Shown one piece after another: positions 25,403 to 36,358 of a stretch of 64,000 nt of DNA. The stretch is taken from NCBI GenBank assembly GCA_033961575.1, contig CM066731.1, positions 136,331,001 through 136,395,000 of the forward strand, given 5' to 3'. A program made the translations under genes and the position numbers. The notes under the pieces are model-generated. The model did not search any database. It had not been told where the DNA came from and saw only the letters and a program-made list of their open reading frames with translations. How positions within the stretch are numbered: position 1 is the first letter of the stretch; every line of letters begins with the position of its first letter. Origin of the DNA: Aselliscus stoliczkanus (taxonomy: Eukaryota > Chordata > Mammalia > Chiroptera > Hipposideridae).

Positions 25403-26255
25403 TTAAAAAAGCCCTTTTAAAATTTCTTGCAATGCTGGCTTGGTGGTAATGAATTCCTTAAGCTTATTCTTTTCTGAGAAAGTCTTTATTTCTCCTTCAA
25501 TTTTAAGTGATAGCTGTGCTGGGTAGAGCAATCTTGGCTGTAAGCCTTTATTTTGTGTCACTTTGAATATCTCCTGCCACTGCCTTCTGGCCTGCAAAGT
25601 TTCTGTAGAGAAGTCAGCTGTTAGTCTAATAGGAGTTCATTTGTATGTAAGCTGCTGTCTTTCTCTTGCTGCTTTTAGGATTCTGTCTTTGTCTTTAATC
25701 TTTGCCATTTTTAACTATGATGTGTCTTGGTGTGGACCTGTTTGAGTTCAGCTTGTTTGGAACCCTCTGCACTTCCTGGGCATGTATGTTGATTATCTTC
25801 ACCAGGGTAAGGAAGTTTTCAGTCATTACTTTTTCAAATACATTCTCGACTCCTTGCTTCTTCTCTTCTTCTGGTATTCCTATGATTCGAGGGTGGTTGC
25901 GTTTCACCTTGTCCCATAGGGCTCTTAAACTATTTTCATTGTTTTTTATTCTTTGGTCTTTTTGCTGTGCCAACTGGGTGAGTTCTGCTATTTTATCTTC
26001 CAAATCGCTGATCCGCTCCTCTGCTTCATCTACTCTACTGGTGATTCCTTCGAGTGTGTTCTTCATTTCAGTTATTGTATTCTTTAGTTCTAACAGGTTG
26101 TTATTTATGGTTTCCCTATCCTTCTTTATGTCCTCGCTAAGTTCCTTAAACATTCTTATCATGAGTATTCTAAACTCTGTCTCTGAAAGGTTGGATCCCT
26201 CTGTTTCATTTTGTTCCATTTCTAGAGGTTTCTTCTGACCTTTTACTTGTGACAT
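25403..26255 (-). pseudogene. L1-B ORF1, frameshifted
   Basis: The N-terminal 186 codons (26255-25695, MSQVKGQKK...) hold the coiled coil (ELKNTITEMKNTLEGITSRVD) and the RRM start, ending in IIVKNGKD. The C-terminal piece (25597-25403) ends in PALQEILKGLF. The frame is lost near 25712, where A5 stands for the A4 implied by L1-C and L1-F ahead of the ATGGC of the KMAK motif. The expected upstream ATG lies in another frame near 26265, suggesting a second indel at the start. Confidence 0.87.
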
Positions 26256-27282
26256 GTTTGTTTCCTCATTCTGTCTGTCGCTCTGGGATTGCTTTGATGC
26301 ACTAGATAGATCACCAGGAGAGCCCTGCCTGGATCATGCAGACACACAACTCATGGCCAAACACTCCCAGGAAAACTCCCAGTCTCAGCCTGTCCCAATC
26401 AGCCGCTCGCAGATCATGCCGAACAGCCCGACAACCAATCACCAGCCTGGTAGCTCTGCAAGCGCAGTGCAGAGAGCGGGGACCCGAGGCGGCTCGTGCA
26501 CTCCCTGCATCTCAGTGAGCAGCCTGTTGGAACTGGAGGGCACCTGCCCAGTGTTTCCCTGAAAACACAGTATAAGCCAGTTGGAGGGTGGAGATCCAAG
26601 TCTGCATGTGCGCGCACACACGCTCGCACTTCTGCACCAATTCCACCAGACCAATGAGGTCCCGGACTTGAGCCTCTGTGGGAGGGCCCAACCCTGACAA
26701 AATAGCGCCCTCCTGTACACCATTCGCATGCAAGCTCCACACCACGGGAACAATAGTCCAAGAAACTCCAGCTTTTGTACCAAAGGTGCTCAGTTCAGTC
26801 CGTCCCCGCAGGCTCCTGGGCCCGGCTCACACAGGTATTACCTCCACCAGGAACCAGGTAAGTGCTCACGGGCGAGTAAGCCCATGCACCGGCCCCTCTC
26901 ATACTCTAGCCACCCTCAGCCTCACCAAGCAGAGCAAAGAGAGTCCTCACTAATTTACTGCCAGATATCTTGGAACTCCTCTTCGTGGCAAAGCAACTCT
27001 GGGCTGGTGAGCTTGGTATGTGGCCGGAGGGTCTCTCCCCCAACCGGAGAAGCTTCCCACGGCTGGGACCTCCCTCACGGGGTTCGCTCTCTCTCGTCTC
27101 TGCCCCTCCTACCAAATTTGACATGGCCTCCTCTTTAAGTTCTTCGTTTAGTAGTTCTGTTCATCTAGTGTTCCACGGACTTCTGGGGTTGAATGTTGTA
27201 TAAATTGTATGTAATTTTGGTGTGATCCTGGGAGTTAGTTAGCAAAGCGTCTGTCTATTCCGCCATTTTACCAGAAGTCCCC
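26256..27282 (-). promoter_or_regulatory. L1-B 5' UTR with YY1-like start motif
   Basis: This is about 1 kb of moderately GC-rich leader. The element's first bases, read on minus, include AAAATGGCGG (plus 27260-27269). This resembles the YY1 site that positions transcription starts in L1 5' UTRs. L1-F (near 57015) and L1-E (near 58510) start with similar GATGG text. Short frames on both strands here are chance ORFs. Confidence 0.65.
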
Positions 27283-27393
27283 TTTTTTTTTTTTTTTTTT
27301 GAGGGCAGTGTTATTGGTCCACATATGTGGGATCCGAACCAGGGCCGCTGGCATCCCAAGCCAGCTCTTAACCACCTTGCCACTCGGCTGGCC
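27283..27393 (-). mobile_element. SINE-A fused to the 5' end of L1-B
   Basis: The ~93-bp body reads on minus from GGCCAGCCGAGTGG to CACTGCCCTC, with an 18-A tail that abuts the L1-B 5' end at 27282. The tRNA-like B box is visible in 'ggttcggatccc' form. The element has no TSD of its own: its outer end touches the TSD of L1-B (TGGTATGAAA at 27394). Orientation is the same as L1-B. Confidence 0.9.
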
Positions 27394-27830
27394 TGGTATG
27401 AAAATTTTTAAACAAGGATTTTTATGTTCATATGATTTCTTTTTCTTTGGAAAATACCTACAATTGGAATTTCTGGGTGTAGGGAAGATGTATGTTTAAC
27501 TTTTAAAAAGCTAACAGACCTTTTTTTCCAAATGGTAGTATAACACTGTATGAGAATTTTCACCATAATTACATTAGATTTCTGGGTTTCTTTATAGTTA
27601 ATTTAATTTATTTTTTAGTCTGGTGGATGTATATCTTATTGTGATTTTATTTTGCATTTTCCTAATGATCTGCAAAGCATCTGTTCAACTATTTTTATTG
27701 GGTTCTTGATGTTTTTATTATTGAATCTCAGGAATTCTTTATATATGCAAGAAACCAGTAATTTAAAAAATATATATATTTGTGAATGTTTTCCCCCAGC
27801 CTGTATCTTACCCATTCATTTTCTTTTTTA

Positions 27831-30256
27831 ACCATTTTATTGAGCTACAGTTGAAATACAAAACGCTGACATTTAGTGTCTACTACTTGATGAGTTTGGA
27901 GATAAGTCTACATCGATGAAATCATTACCGCTATCTATGCTATAAACACATCCATCACCTTCAAAATTTTTCTTACAGTCCATTATTTTTTTGTATGATA
28001 AGAACAAACTTAAGATCTACCCTCTTAGCAAATTTGTAAGTACTCAATACAGTATTATTAACCATAGGCATAGTATTGTGCATTGGATCTCTTGGCCATG
28101 TTCATCTTGCATAACTGAAACCTTGTACCCTGTGACTAACAGGTCCCTGTTTTCCTGGCAACCACCATTCAACTCTCTGTTCCTATGAGTTTCATTGTTT
28201 TATATTCCTCATGTAAGTGGTAATATAGAATTTGTCTTTTGGTGCCTGGCTTATTTCACTTAACATAATGTCCTCCATGTACATCCATGTTGCTACAAAT
28301 GGAAGAATAGTCTTTTTAAAGGCTGAGTAACACTCCACGGTAGGTATATACCTCATTTTATTTATCCATTCATTTATTGGTGGACATTAAGTCACTTTTA
28401 TGTCTTGACTGTTGCAAACAAAGCTGCAATGAACATGAAATGCAGATCTCTCTTTAAAGTTTCTATTTCAATTCTTTTGGATATACATGCCCAAAAGTCA
28501 GATTACTAGATCTTATGGTGGTTCTCTTTTTTAATTTTTCGAGGAACCTCCATAATGTTTTCCATAATGACTATATCAATTTACATTTCTGCTGACAGTG
28601 AATAAGGGTTCCCTCTTTTCCACATTCTTGCCAACACTTGTTACCTTCTGTTTTGTTTTGTTTTGTTTTTGATAAAAGCCATCCTAAGTGGTGTGAGGTG
28701 ATATCTCATTGTGGTTTTGATTTATATTTACCTGGTGATTAATGATGTTGAGCTGCTTCTCATAAACCTGTTAGCCACTTTATGTTTTCTTTGGGGAAAT
28801 CTCCTTTTTTAAATCCAGTTATTTGTCTTAGGGGATTTATTTTTTTGGTTATTGGATCATAGGAGTTCCCTACATATTTTTATATTAACCTTTTATTAGG
28901 TATATGGTTAGAACATATTTTCTCTCATTCTGTAGGTTGCCTTGTCATTTTGTTGATTGTTGTCTTTGCTGTGCAGAAGCTTGTGAGTGTGGTGTAGTTC
29001 TACTTGTCTATTTTTGCTTTTCATGTCTTGTGTTTTTGGTGTCATATCCAAGAAATCTTTGCAAAGATTAATGTGAGGGAATGTTTCCTCTATGTTTTAT
29101 TTTTGGAGTTTTATGGTTTCAGACCTTATGTTTAGGTCTTCAATCCATTTTGAGTTAATTTTTATGTAAGAGAAGGGTCTCATTTTATTCTTCTTTTGAT
29201 TTTGGATATCCAATTTTCCCAACTCCATTTATCGAAGAGTCTATCCTTTCCCGAGTTTGTGATCTTAGCGCCTTTGTCAAATATCAGTTGTTCCCATATT
29301 GTAGGTTTATTTCTGGGCTCTCTATTCTGTTCCATTAGACTATATACCTGTTTTAATGCCAGTATCATACTGTTTTGATTACTATGGTTTATAATATATT
29401 TTGTAGTCAGGAAGTATAATGCCTTCCACATTATTCTTCTTGCATAAGATTGATTGCTTTGGCTGTTTAGGATCCTTTGTGGTTCCATATGAGTTCTAGA
29501 ATTTATTTATTTATTTATTTATTTATTTTTCAGCTGAGCCATCCTGCCTCCTGTTGGCAGTTCAGCACCTGTTCAGCTTGGGCTGGGAATCCAGCCAGCA
29601 ACCCTGTTGCTTAGAGCTCGCACTCTTGAGTGAGCTCTTAACCAACTGAGCCACTCGGCCGGCCCTAGAATTTTTTTTATTATTTTTTTTTATTTGTAAA
29701 AAATACCATTAAGATTTTTAATAGGGATTGCATTGAATCTTTAGATCACTTTTGATAGTATGTACATTAAGGCAGGAATTTCCACTTTTACCACTTGTAT
29801 TTAACATAGTACTTGAAGTCCTAGCCAAGCAAATATGCAAAATAAAGAAATTAAATGCATCCAAATCAGAAAGGGAGAAGAAAATTATCTCTGTTTATGG
29901 ATGTTGTAATCTTCAAACATGTAGGAAATCTTCAAGATGCCACAAAAAAAAAAGAACTGTTAGAACTGATAAACAAATTCAGTAAATTTGCAATATAAAA
30001 AAAATCAACATACAAAAATAAGTTGTATTTCTACACACTAATAATGAACTACTAAGAAAGGAAATTATGAAAACAATCCTATTTGTAATCACATCAAAAA
30101 GAATAAAATATTTAGGAAAATATTTAACCAAGAAGGTGAAATATTTATACACTGCAAACAATAAAACACTGATGAAAACTATTAAAGCAGACACAAGTAA
30201 GTGGAAAGAAATCCCATGTTAATGGATTGGAAGAATTAATATTGTTAAAATGCCTA
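27831..30256 (-). mobile_element. L1-D: older L1 with a 5' inversion (twin priming)
   Basis: The segment 27831-29769 is a minus-strand L1: 3' UTR, then ORF2 C-terminal text (frame 29488-29180 reads NKPTIWEQLIFDKGAK and LFDKWSWENW). At 29770 the orientation flips. Positions 29770-30256 read on plus from the reverse transcriptase region ([16 protein letters not shown]) to text for IGRINIVKM. The two segments meet in L1 coordinates almost exactly: plus ends at 'attgttaaaatg' and minus begins 'atgtacatactatc'. This is the structure produced by twin priming. It inserted in the ancient L1M, which resumes at 30257. Confidence 0.8.
29505..29664 (-). mobile_element. SINE-B insertion in L1-D
   Basis: A full-length SINE-B on minus: head GGGCCGGCCGAGTGG at the right end and tail GCAGGATGGCTCAGCTG, followed by an (AAAT)n tail seen as ATTT repeats at 29501-29528. 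The TSD CTAGAATTT lies at 29496-29504 and 29665-29673. Confidence 0.88.
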
Positions 30257-30685
30257 TTTATTTGCTGAATGGTGTCTTTCAATGACCAGAAGTTACTTTT
30301 GATGTAGTCAAACATCAGTTTTGCTTTTATGATTATTGCTTTCTGTGGCATAAATTATTCTCTTATATTTTCTTAAAAAATTCTTAGAGTTTTTAGCTTT
30401 TGTATTTAGGACTCTAATCCATTTTATATTAACTTGTGTAAGGTAGAGATCAAATTTCTTTTTTTCATATGAATGTTCACTAGCTGTCATACCATTGGTT
30501 GAAAAGACACATTTTTTTTCATTGGTTTGCTATTGTGTTTTTGTTGTAAATTTAATAACTGTATATGGTATATCAGTCACATAAATGACTGAACTCTGTG
30601 TTCTGGAGTATAAATTCTATTTTAGTGATCCATTTTCTGTGCTAATTCCACACTATATTAATTATTTCTGTTTTATAATAATTTT

Positions 30686-30926
30686 GTTGCTGTTGTTTTG
30701 TTTGTTTTTTTAGCTGAGCCATCCTGCCACCTCTTTGGCAGCTCAGCGGCAGCTCAGTTCGAGCTGGACATCGAACTGCTGTTGCTCAGAGCTCAGCTCA
30801 CACTCTTTTTTAATTTATTTATTTAATTTTTTTGAGGGCAGTGTTACTGGCTCTCATATGTGGGACCGAACCGGGGCCACTGGCTTCCCAAGCCAGCGCT
30901 TAACCACCGCGCCACTCAGCCAGCCC
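30686..30926 (-). mobile_element. SINE-A plus truncated SINE-B dimer in one insertion
   Basis: On minus the order is SINE-A (head at 30926, body to about 30835), an A/T-rich linker (AAATAAATAAATT-like), then a 5'-truncated SINE-B with its own A-rich tail at the left. One perfect 18-bp TSD, CTGTTTTATAATAATTTT, at 30668-30685 and 30927-30944 encloses both. There is no TSD between the two units. Confidence 0.9.
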
Positions 30927-30981
30927 CTGTTTTATAATAATTTTTGAAGCCAAAAAATTAAAGTTATTGACATAAGAAATA

Positions 30982-31380
30982 TCCAAATGTATACAGAATT
31001 TTGATAAGAATTTATCTCAGCCAAAATTAATGATAATTGCTAGGAAGCAAGAACTCAAATGCTGAGTTTTATAGTTTCTTTTATGCATTTGCAATTAAGG
31101 AAGTAAGTAAGGCATATTTAATGAAGGTGGGACAAAGCAAAGCAGAAGTTTGATTACAGGATAGTTATCAAGATTATGTACTCTCTTGAAGGTGATTATG
31201 CTTACTTCAAGCTATGTTAACCTAAGTGTACAGAAACAATAGACAAGACTTAAAGCAAAGATAAACCTTTATCTAAAGAAGTTACATGCCTGGTACATAA
31301 CTAGTCACCTAATCAGTTAGGACTTTATGATCAGATCAACCTGTAAGGTTAACTTTCCATAGAACCATTTTTTGTTCACA
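30982..31380 (+). repeat. Unidentified ~400-bp interspersed repeat, copy 1
   Basis: The copy runs from ATCCAA...AGAATTTTGATAAG to a T-rich end near 31380. It shares ordered blocks with copy 2 at 31865-32281, including GAGAATTTT, AAGATTATGT, 'tacatgcct' and TTTATGATCAGATCA. It interrupts the ancient L1M, which resumes at 31381. It has no coding frame and resembles an old LTR or MER-type element, but I cannot name it. Strand is nominal. Confidence 0.6.
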
Positions 31381-31864
31381 CCATGAACATGGTAATTTCT
31401 ATTTTCTTAGGTTTTTTTTTTCTCTCTCAGCAATGTTTTGCAGTTTTCAGTGTATAGATCCTGTACATAATTTGTTAATATTCTTTGTAAGTACTCTATG
31501 GCTTTTGATGCTTTTGTAAATAAAATTTGCTTTAAAAGAATTTAATTGTGTACGCTAACAAAAATATAGTAGATTTTGGTATATTGACTGTACCATTCTG
31601 ACAAATTCACTTACTAGTTCTAATAGTTGTTTTATAAATTTCTTAGGATTTCCCATGTAAATAATTATACCATCTGATAATAGAGACTGTAATACTTATT
31701 TTGTAAAGATGAAAAGGGGTTGAGAGATGTGGAGCACAAAATTCAATGGAATGAACTTCTCAGTTAGATTGATGAGCTAATGTGTTTGGGATGGGAGAGC
31801 AGACCAGATGGGATTTGTGAAATGGCAATGAGATCTTTGTATAAGATTTGTGGATGCAAAAAAC

Positions 31865-32281
31865 ATCCAATCCTGTAGAGAATTTTTATAAGAGTTTATG
31901 TGAGCCAAACTTGCTACGTATACCAAGGAGCAAGGTCTCAAATGCTCTGAAGAATAACAGTTTTTCAGCTTCTTCATGCATTCAGAATTAACCAGGGAAA
32001 GGAAGACTACATGGAATTGGGAGAAAGCAAGGCAGGGATTGGACTATAGGACCGTTAGCAAGATTATGTGCTCTTCTGAGAGTGCTTACAGCTTATTTCA
32101 AAGGTGTGATAACCTAGATGCACAGAAACAGTCGACAAATCTTGCTGAGAGCAAAAATAAAACTTTTACTAAAACTTACATGCCTAGAGCATGACTGTGC
32201 ACCATGACCTACCCAGTTAGGAATTTATGATCAGATCATGCTGTGAAGTTATTTTCCACAAAACCCCTTTTTTTGTCCATA
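31865..32281 (+). repeat. Unidentified ~400-bp interspersed repeat, copy 2
   Basis: Same orientation and block order as copy 1, about 0.9 kb downstream. It begins ATCCAATCCTGTAGAGAA and ends in a T-run near 32281. The two copies are clearly related but diverged by substitutions and indels along their length. The 72-codon frame inside is a chance ORF. Confidence 0.6.
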
Positions 32282-33858
32282 GATTTTAGTTGATTTCAAT
32301 ATTTCATAGTAAAATGGTGCCAAGGAATGACAAAATTCAGTATATGGTTATAGGAACAAGTCACTGAAGTAGAGAGGAGTACTGAAGTTAGAAATGTCCC
32401 CAAACTAAAATATTGATATGTGGATGCTGGAGTCACCCACAACAATGAAGGAACTTGAAGAGCAAATAAAGAAGGTGAGCTCAATGCCAAATTGTTACCA
32501 AAGGTTGGGAGTTCGCAGGAGGTCTTAAAATGCACATGCAAGGAAAGGAATGTATAATATTTCTAAATTTTCTAAGTCTTAAAAACAAGAGGTTTTGTGC
32601 AAAAATTGATCTAGACACAGAATTGGTACAAAATTATACAGTGGAATTTCTGTATAAGATGTTCTTCTATATAGAATCTCTTTCCAAAGTCATTGTCTAT
32701 AATAATTTGTTACAGTGTTTGTAATAAAGAAGTCCAGATATATCATTTGCCCCCATTCTGATTAGTAGTGGCTATATATTTAGATTGACCAAATGTGTGA
32801 ATGGACATAACTCAGTCTTATTTCACATAACAAATCTCCAACAAAATAAAAGTTCATCACGTTCCTATATCTGGATGCTTGAATTTATTTTTCTCTTTTC
32901 ATTTACATGATTTGATATCATATAGACACAATTCAACTTGAGAGAGGACATAGAACATGGCATGGATATTACAATAATGAGTTTACAGTTGAAGTATAAA
33001 TCTTACATTCTGCTTCTCCAAGAACTGTTGTAATTTTTATAATATAAATCATTAACATGAATTAATCTGGCTGAAATTGGCATTTTATCTCTAATGATCA
33101 TTGGCAGAATGAGTTTTGAAGTTAAAGCTACAAAAAAACAAGAACATGAAAACAAATTCCTGACTGCTTGAATGAAATGCTTAAAAGTCTCACATCTACA
33201 TTAGCAAGACAATTAGAGCAAATTTTTATGCCTAAAGGCATTTCTGCTTTCTCCAGCTGCCTGAGTTGAGTGATTGCCTCTCAGAGAATCCATTTGGTGG
33301 CAAGGGATAGAGATTGGCTGTGTTCACTATGTGCTTTGTGTAAAAGCCAAAGTATATTTTCCTTCTCAATGTGGCTGTCATGAAATCAATTTCTGCTGTA
33401 TTTATACCATAAAATGTATTTTCACTATGTCTAGTGTTGGTAGACCAAATTAGCCTCTAAGCTTTTGTATGCTTTCCTAAGAGATCAATAAAAGGTAATG
33501 ATGGAAACCCCATCTGTAGACATCTTTCCAAAAAAAGTCTAAAAATAGCATTAAAAAAGAGAAGAGTGACAATTTCATCTCTGAATGTTTTAAAGCAACA
33601 AGTATTTGGGAGCAACAAAGGCCAATACAGGACAGCTGAACTTATAAAAAACCATGATTAGATCATGGCCAAATATTGGGTGTTACTATCTAAAAAATTA
33701 TTTCATAATACTGTGGATGACTGGAATCAAGCATGAGAAATCTTTAATAATTCAGATTTAAGATTCTCTTAGGACTGAAAATGCACCCTATTCTAGAAAA
33801 TACAAATCCAAACCCTATAACTAATTTAGAAAAAAATGACAAAACATATTTTTAATGA
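32282..33858. other. Unique-looking DNA, no gene seen
   Basis: AT-rich sequence with only short frames (for example 32530-32724 on +) that have no recognisable domain. No named repeat or RNA gene was identified. Confidence 0.5.
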
Positions 33859-34185
33859 TTTTTTTTTTTTCATACGGGAGTCGAACTGGCAACCTTGCTG
33901 TTAAGAGCGCAGGCTCTATCCACTGAGCCATCTGGGCAGCAGCTCCAAGGTGCCGAGTTCAGTCCCAACCACAGGTAGTCATAGCCCACCATTGAATAGG
34001 CAATCTTGTCATTAGGAGCATGTGCTGTCACCAGCTGAGCTATCCTGCCACCTGTTGGCAGCTCAGCGACAGCTCAGCTTGGGCTCAGTTCACTGGCCCA
34101 TGTGGGAATAGAACCAGCAACCCTGTTACTCAGAGCTTGTGCTCTTAAGCAAACTCTTAACCAACTGAGCCACTCGGTCAGCCCC
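33859..34185 (-). mobile_element. Long composite SINE with several tRNA-like modules
   Basis: On minus it begins GGGGCTGACCGAGTGGCTCA, passes a SINE-B-like body (GCCAACAGGTGGCAGGATAG), continues into a second module ('gctcagctggtgacagcacatgctcctaatg'), and ends with a third (GATGGCTCAGTGGATAGAGC ... GTTCGACTCCC) and a 12-base A tail. At least three tRNA-like promoter texts are therefore present. Possible TSD TAATGA lies at 33853-33858 and 34186-34191, which is too short to be certain. SINE-B looks like the first module of this element. Confidence 0.8.
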
Positions 34186-34903
34186 TAATGAAATATTTAG
34201 TGTTCATACCTGGAGCTTCAATAACTGGTGTAATAAAATCTAATTCAAGTAAACTCTGGTTTTAATAAGAATATAAACAAGAGTGTATTATTATCAAACA
34301 CTTCCTTGAAGTATGTTTGTACAATGCTTATGTAAACAGATATACCACCACAGAATAGGTCTAAGGAATGTATTTACTACCTAATAATCAGAAATACTCA
34401 CATTTCTCCCTCTCACAATTATTAGTTATTATTACACTAACATCATCTCTTTACTAACAAGATTATATTTGAAATCTCCATCACTGGAGTTATTTTTGAG
34501 TTACGATGTAGTCTTAAAGTGGTAAGTATCAAAATACAGAATTTCAGGACAGAAGGGCTGTAATGCTCTCATTTATTTCTGCACTTATTTCCAATTCATC
34601 TCTGACATATATGAATCAATATATCAGATTGTATCACATGTCCTTGGAAAGAATCAGTTTATGTATAAAATTTTGAGCATGATTTAATCAACTTGACTTA
34701 ATACAACAAATACTGAAAGCAGTATATAATACTTTCAAAATAAGCATTATTTTCAAATGTACATAAAACATTTACCAAAATGAGTACTATATTTTTTCAG
34801 TAAAGCAAGTCTCAACAAATTTTAAAGTCCTAATATCATATAGAGTATATCCTCTAACCACAGTTAGATTTATCTAGAACTCAATATTAGAAACTAACAA
34901 ACC

Positions 34904-35030
34904 ATGGGCCGGCTGAGTGGCGCGGTGGTTAAGCGTCGGCTTGGGAAGCCAGCGGCCCTGGATCGGTCCCACATATGAGGGCCAGTGACACTTCCCTCAA
35001 AAAAAAAAAAAAAAAAAAAAAAATGAAAGG
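34904..35030 (+). mobile_element. SINE-A insertion
   Basis: The body begins GGGCCGGCTGAGTGGCGCGG at 34906 and includes a B-box-like GGATCGGTCCC. It ends CACTTCCCTC plus a 25-base A tail. The perfect 12-bp TSD AACTAACAAACC lies at 34892-34903 and 35031-35042. It inserted into the old L1M. Confidence 0.92.
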
Positions 35031-35550
35031 AACTAACAAACCCTCAAATATTTGGAAATTAAACAATATAATTTTAAATAACCTATAGGCCCAATTATAA
35101 TGAAATTAGAAAATATTTGCAACTGAGTGCTTATGAAAATGTAATATAACTTATAGAATGCAGCTAACTATGCTTACAGAAAAAAAGTTTACCCTCAAAT
35201 GTATATACTAAAAAATAATAAAAACTGAGAAATAATTATCTAGGTGTTGACTCCCTAAGAAGTTACAAAAGACACACCAATTAAACCCAGGAAAAAATAG
35301 GAAAGAAGAAATAATAAAGAGAAGGTAATAAAATTAAGGAAAAACAACAACAAAAAATAGAGAAGTGCGATAGAAAAAAAAGAACAAAGCCAAAAGGTGG
35401 TTGCTTGGGATAAATAATAATTCTAATGCTATTGATAAAAAAATAAATGGGTAATGTCAGTAATCTAAAGGCTATATCATCAGACTCTACTGACATTGAA
35501 AAACATAAGAATGTATAAAAATTTATGCCATAGAATTTGGACATTTAGAT

Positions 35551-35743
35551 TAGTGCTGTTCAATAGAAATTTCTGCAATGAATAAATGTTTTATAGTCAG
35601 TACTATTCAGTATAGTAGGCACTGGCTACCCGTGGCTAATGAGCACCTGAAATGTGACTAGCATAACTAGAGAACAAAAATTTTAAATGTATTCATTTTA
35701 GTTTAAATTTAAATAGCAAGTCACTTCATATTGGACAATGGAA
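35551..35743. mobile_element. hAT-type non-autonomous DNA transposon relic
   Basis: The ends are imperfect inverted repeats: TAGTGCTGTTCAATAGA at the left, and TATTGGACAATGGAATT at the right, whose complement reads TTCCATTGTCCAATA. The interior carries the GGCACTGGCTACCCGTGGCT and GAGCACCTGAAATGTGACTA blocks typical of mammalian hAT MITEs. An 8-bp TSD, ATTTAGAT at 35543-35550 and TTTTAGAT at 35744-35751, matches the hAT target length with one mismatch. Confidence 0.75.
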
Positions 35744-36358
35744 TTTTAGATGAATATATAAATTTCTAGAAAAACAAAAAAAAAACTTACCAAAATGAAT
35801 AGAAGAAGGAATAGAAAATTTGAAGGAACTTATAATTATTAAAATAAATCTCTAATTTGAAAAAAAAAATCTTTCCCAAAAGAAATTTCTAAACCCCACT
35901 GGCAAACTCTTAAAACTGGAAAAATTTTGTCAGTCTTCCACAATCTTTTGAAAACATATTTTAGAAATATTTCTCAGTCCTTTTTATGAGGCCACCATAA
36001 TCTTGATTTCAAAACTTACAAAGTTACTCCAAGAACAGAAAATTAAAGCCAATCTCTCTTATAAACAGACACGAAAAATCTAAACAAAATAATGGCAAAA
36101 AAATATACAGTAATGTATCATAAGGAGAATCATTGCGGCCAGGTAGGTTTTATTACAGAAATAAAAGATTAATTTAGCTTTTGAAAATTAATCATTGCAA
36201 TTCAAAAGTTTAAAATAAAAATCATATAATCATCTTACCAGTTACAGAAAATTATTTACATCTATTTAAACACTTAGCAAAAACCTAATAAAAGATGTGC
36301 AAAATTTCTACACAGAAAATCATAAACATTATTGAGACAAATTAAAGAAGACCTAAAT

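Larger units (their letters stand above)
15141..27282 (-). mobile_element. L1-B: internally deleted LINE-1 carrying two insertions
   Basis: This minus-strand L1 has its 3' UTR at the left (15141-15742) and its 5' end at 27282. The TSD TGGTATGAAA(A)TTTTT lies at 15129-15145 and 27394-27409. Retained parts are the 3' UTR and last ORF2 codons, part of the ORF2 endonuclease (16973-17333 continuing at 25131-25385), ORF1 (25403-26255) and a ~1-kb 5' UTR. Reverse transcriptase is missing: at 16972/16973 a second stretch of 3' UTR text joins endonuclease text directly. A probable solo LTR (15773-16758) and full-length L1-C (17334-25115) sit inside. The right TSD lies beyond a SINE, not at the L1 end. 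Confidence 0.82.
14720..31690 (-). mobile_element. Ancient L1M, host of the nested cluster
   Basis: A single decayed minus-strand L1 can be followed in pieces. The 3' UTR and end of ORF2 lie at 14720-15140. It continues at 27394-27830 (GGAATTTCTGGGTGT, 'aatgttttcccccagcctgt'), then 30257-30685, 30927-30981 and 31381-31690 (antisense ORF2 text such as 'aggactctaatccattttat'). The breaks are filled by L1-B plus SINE, by L1-D, by a SINE dimer and by an unidentified repeat. Each junction resumes the L1 text where it stopped. ORF2 has no open frame left. Confidence 0.75.

Noticed and set aside
30982..32281. Provirus with two LTRs
   Set aside because: The two repeats enclose ancient L1M text and no retroviral motif, so they are not the ends of one provirus.
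34820..35080. Separate L1 insertions on each side of the SINE
   Set aside because: The L1M text resumes exactly after the 12-bp TSD, so it is one element split by the SINE.
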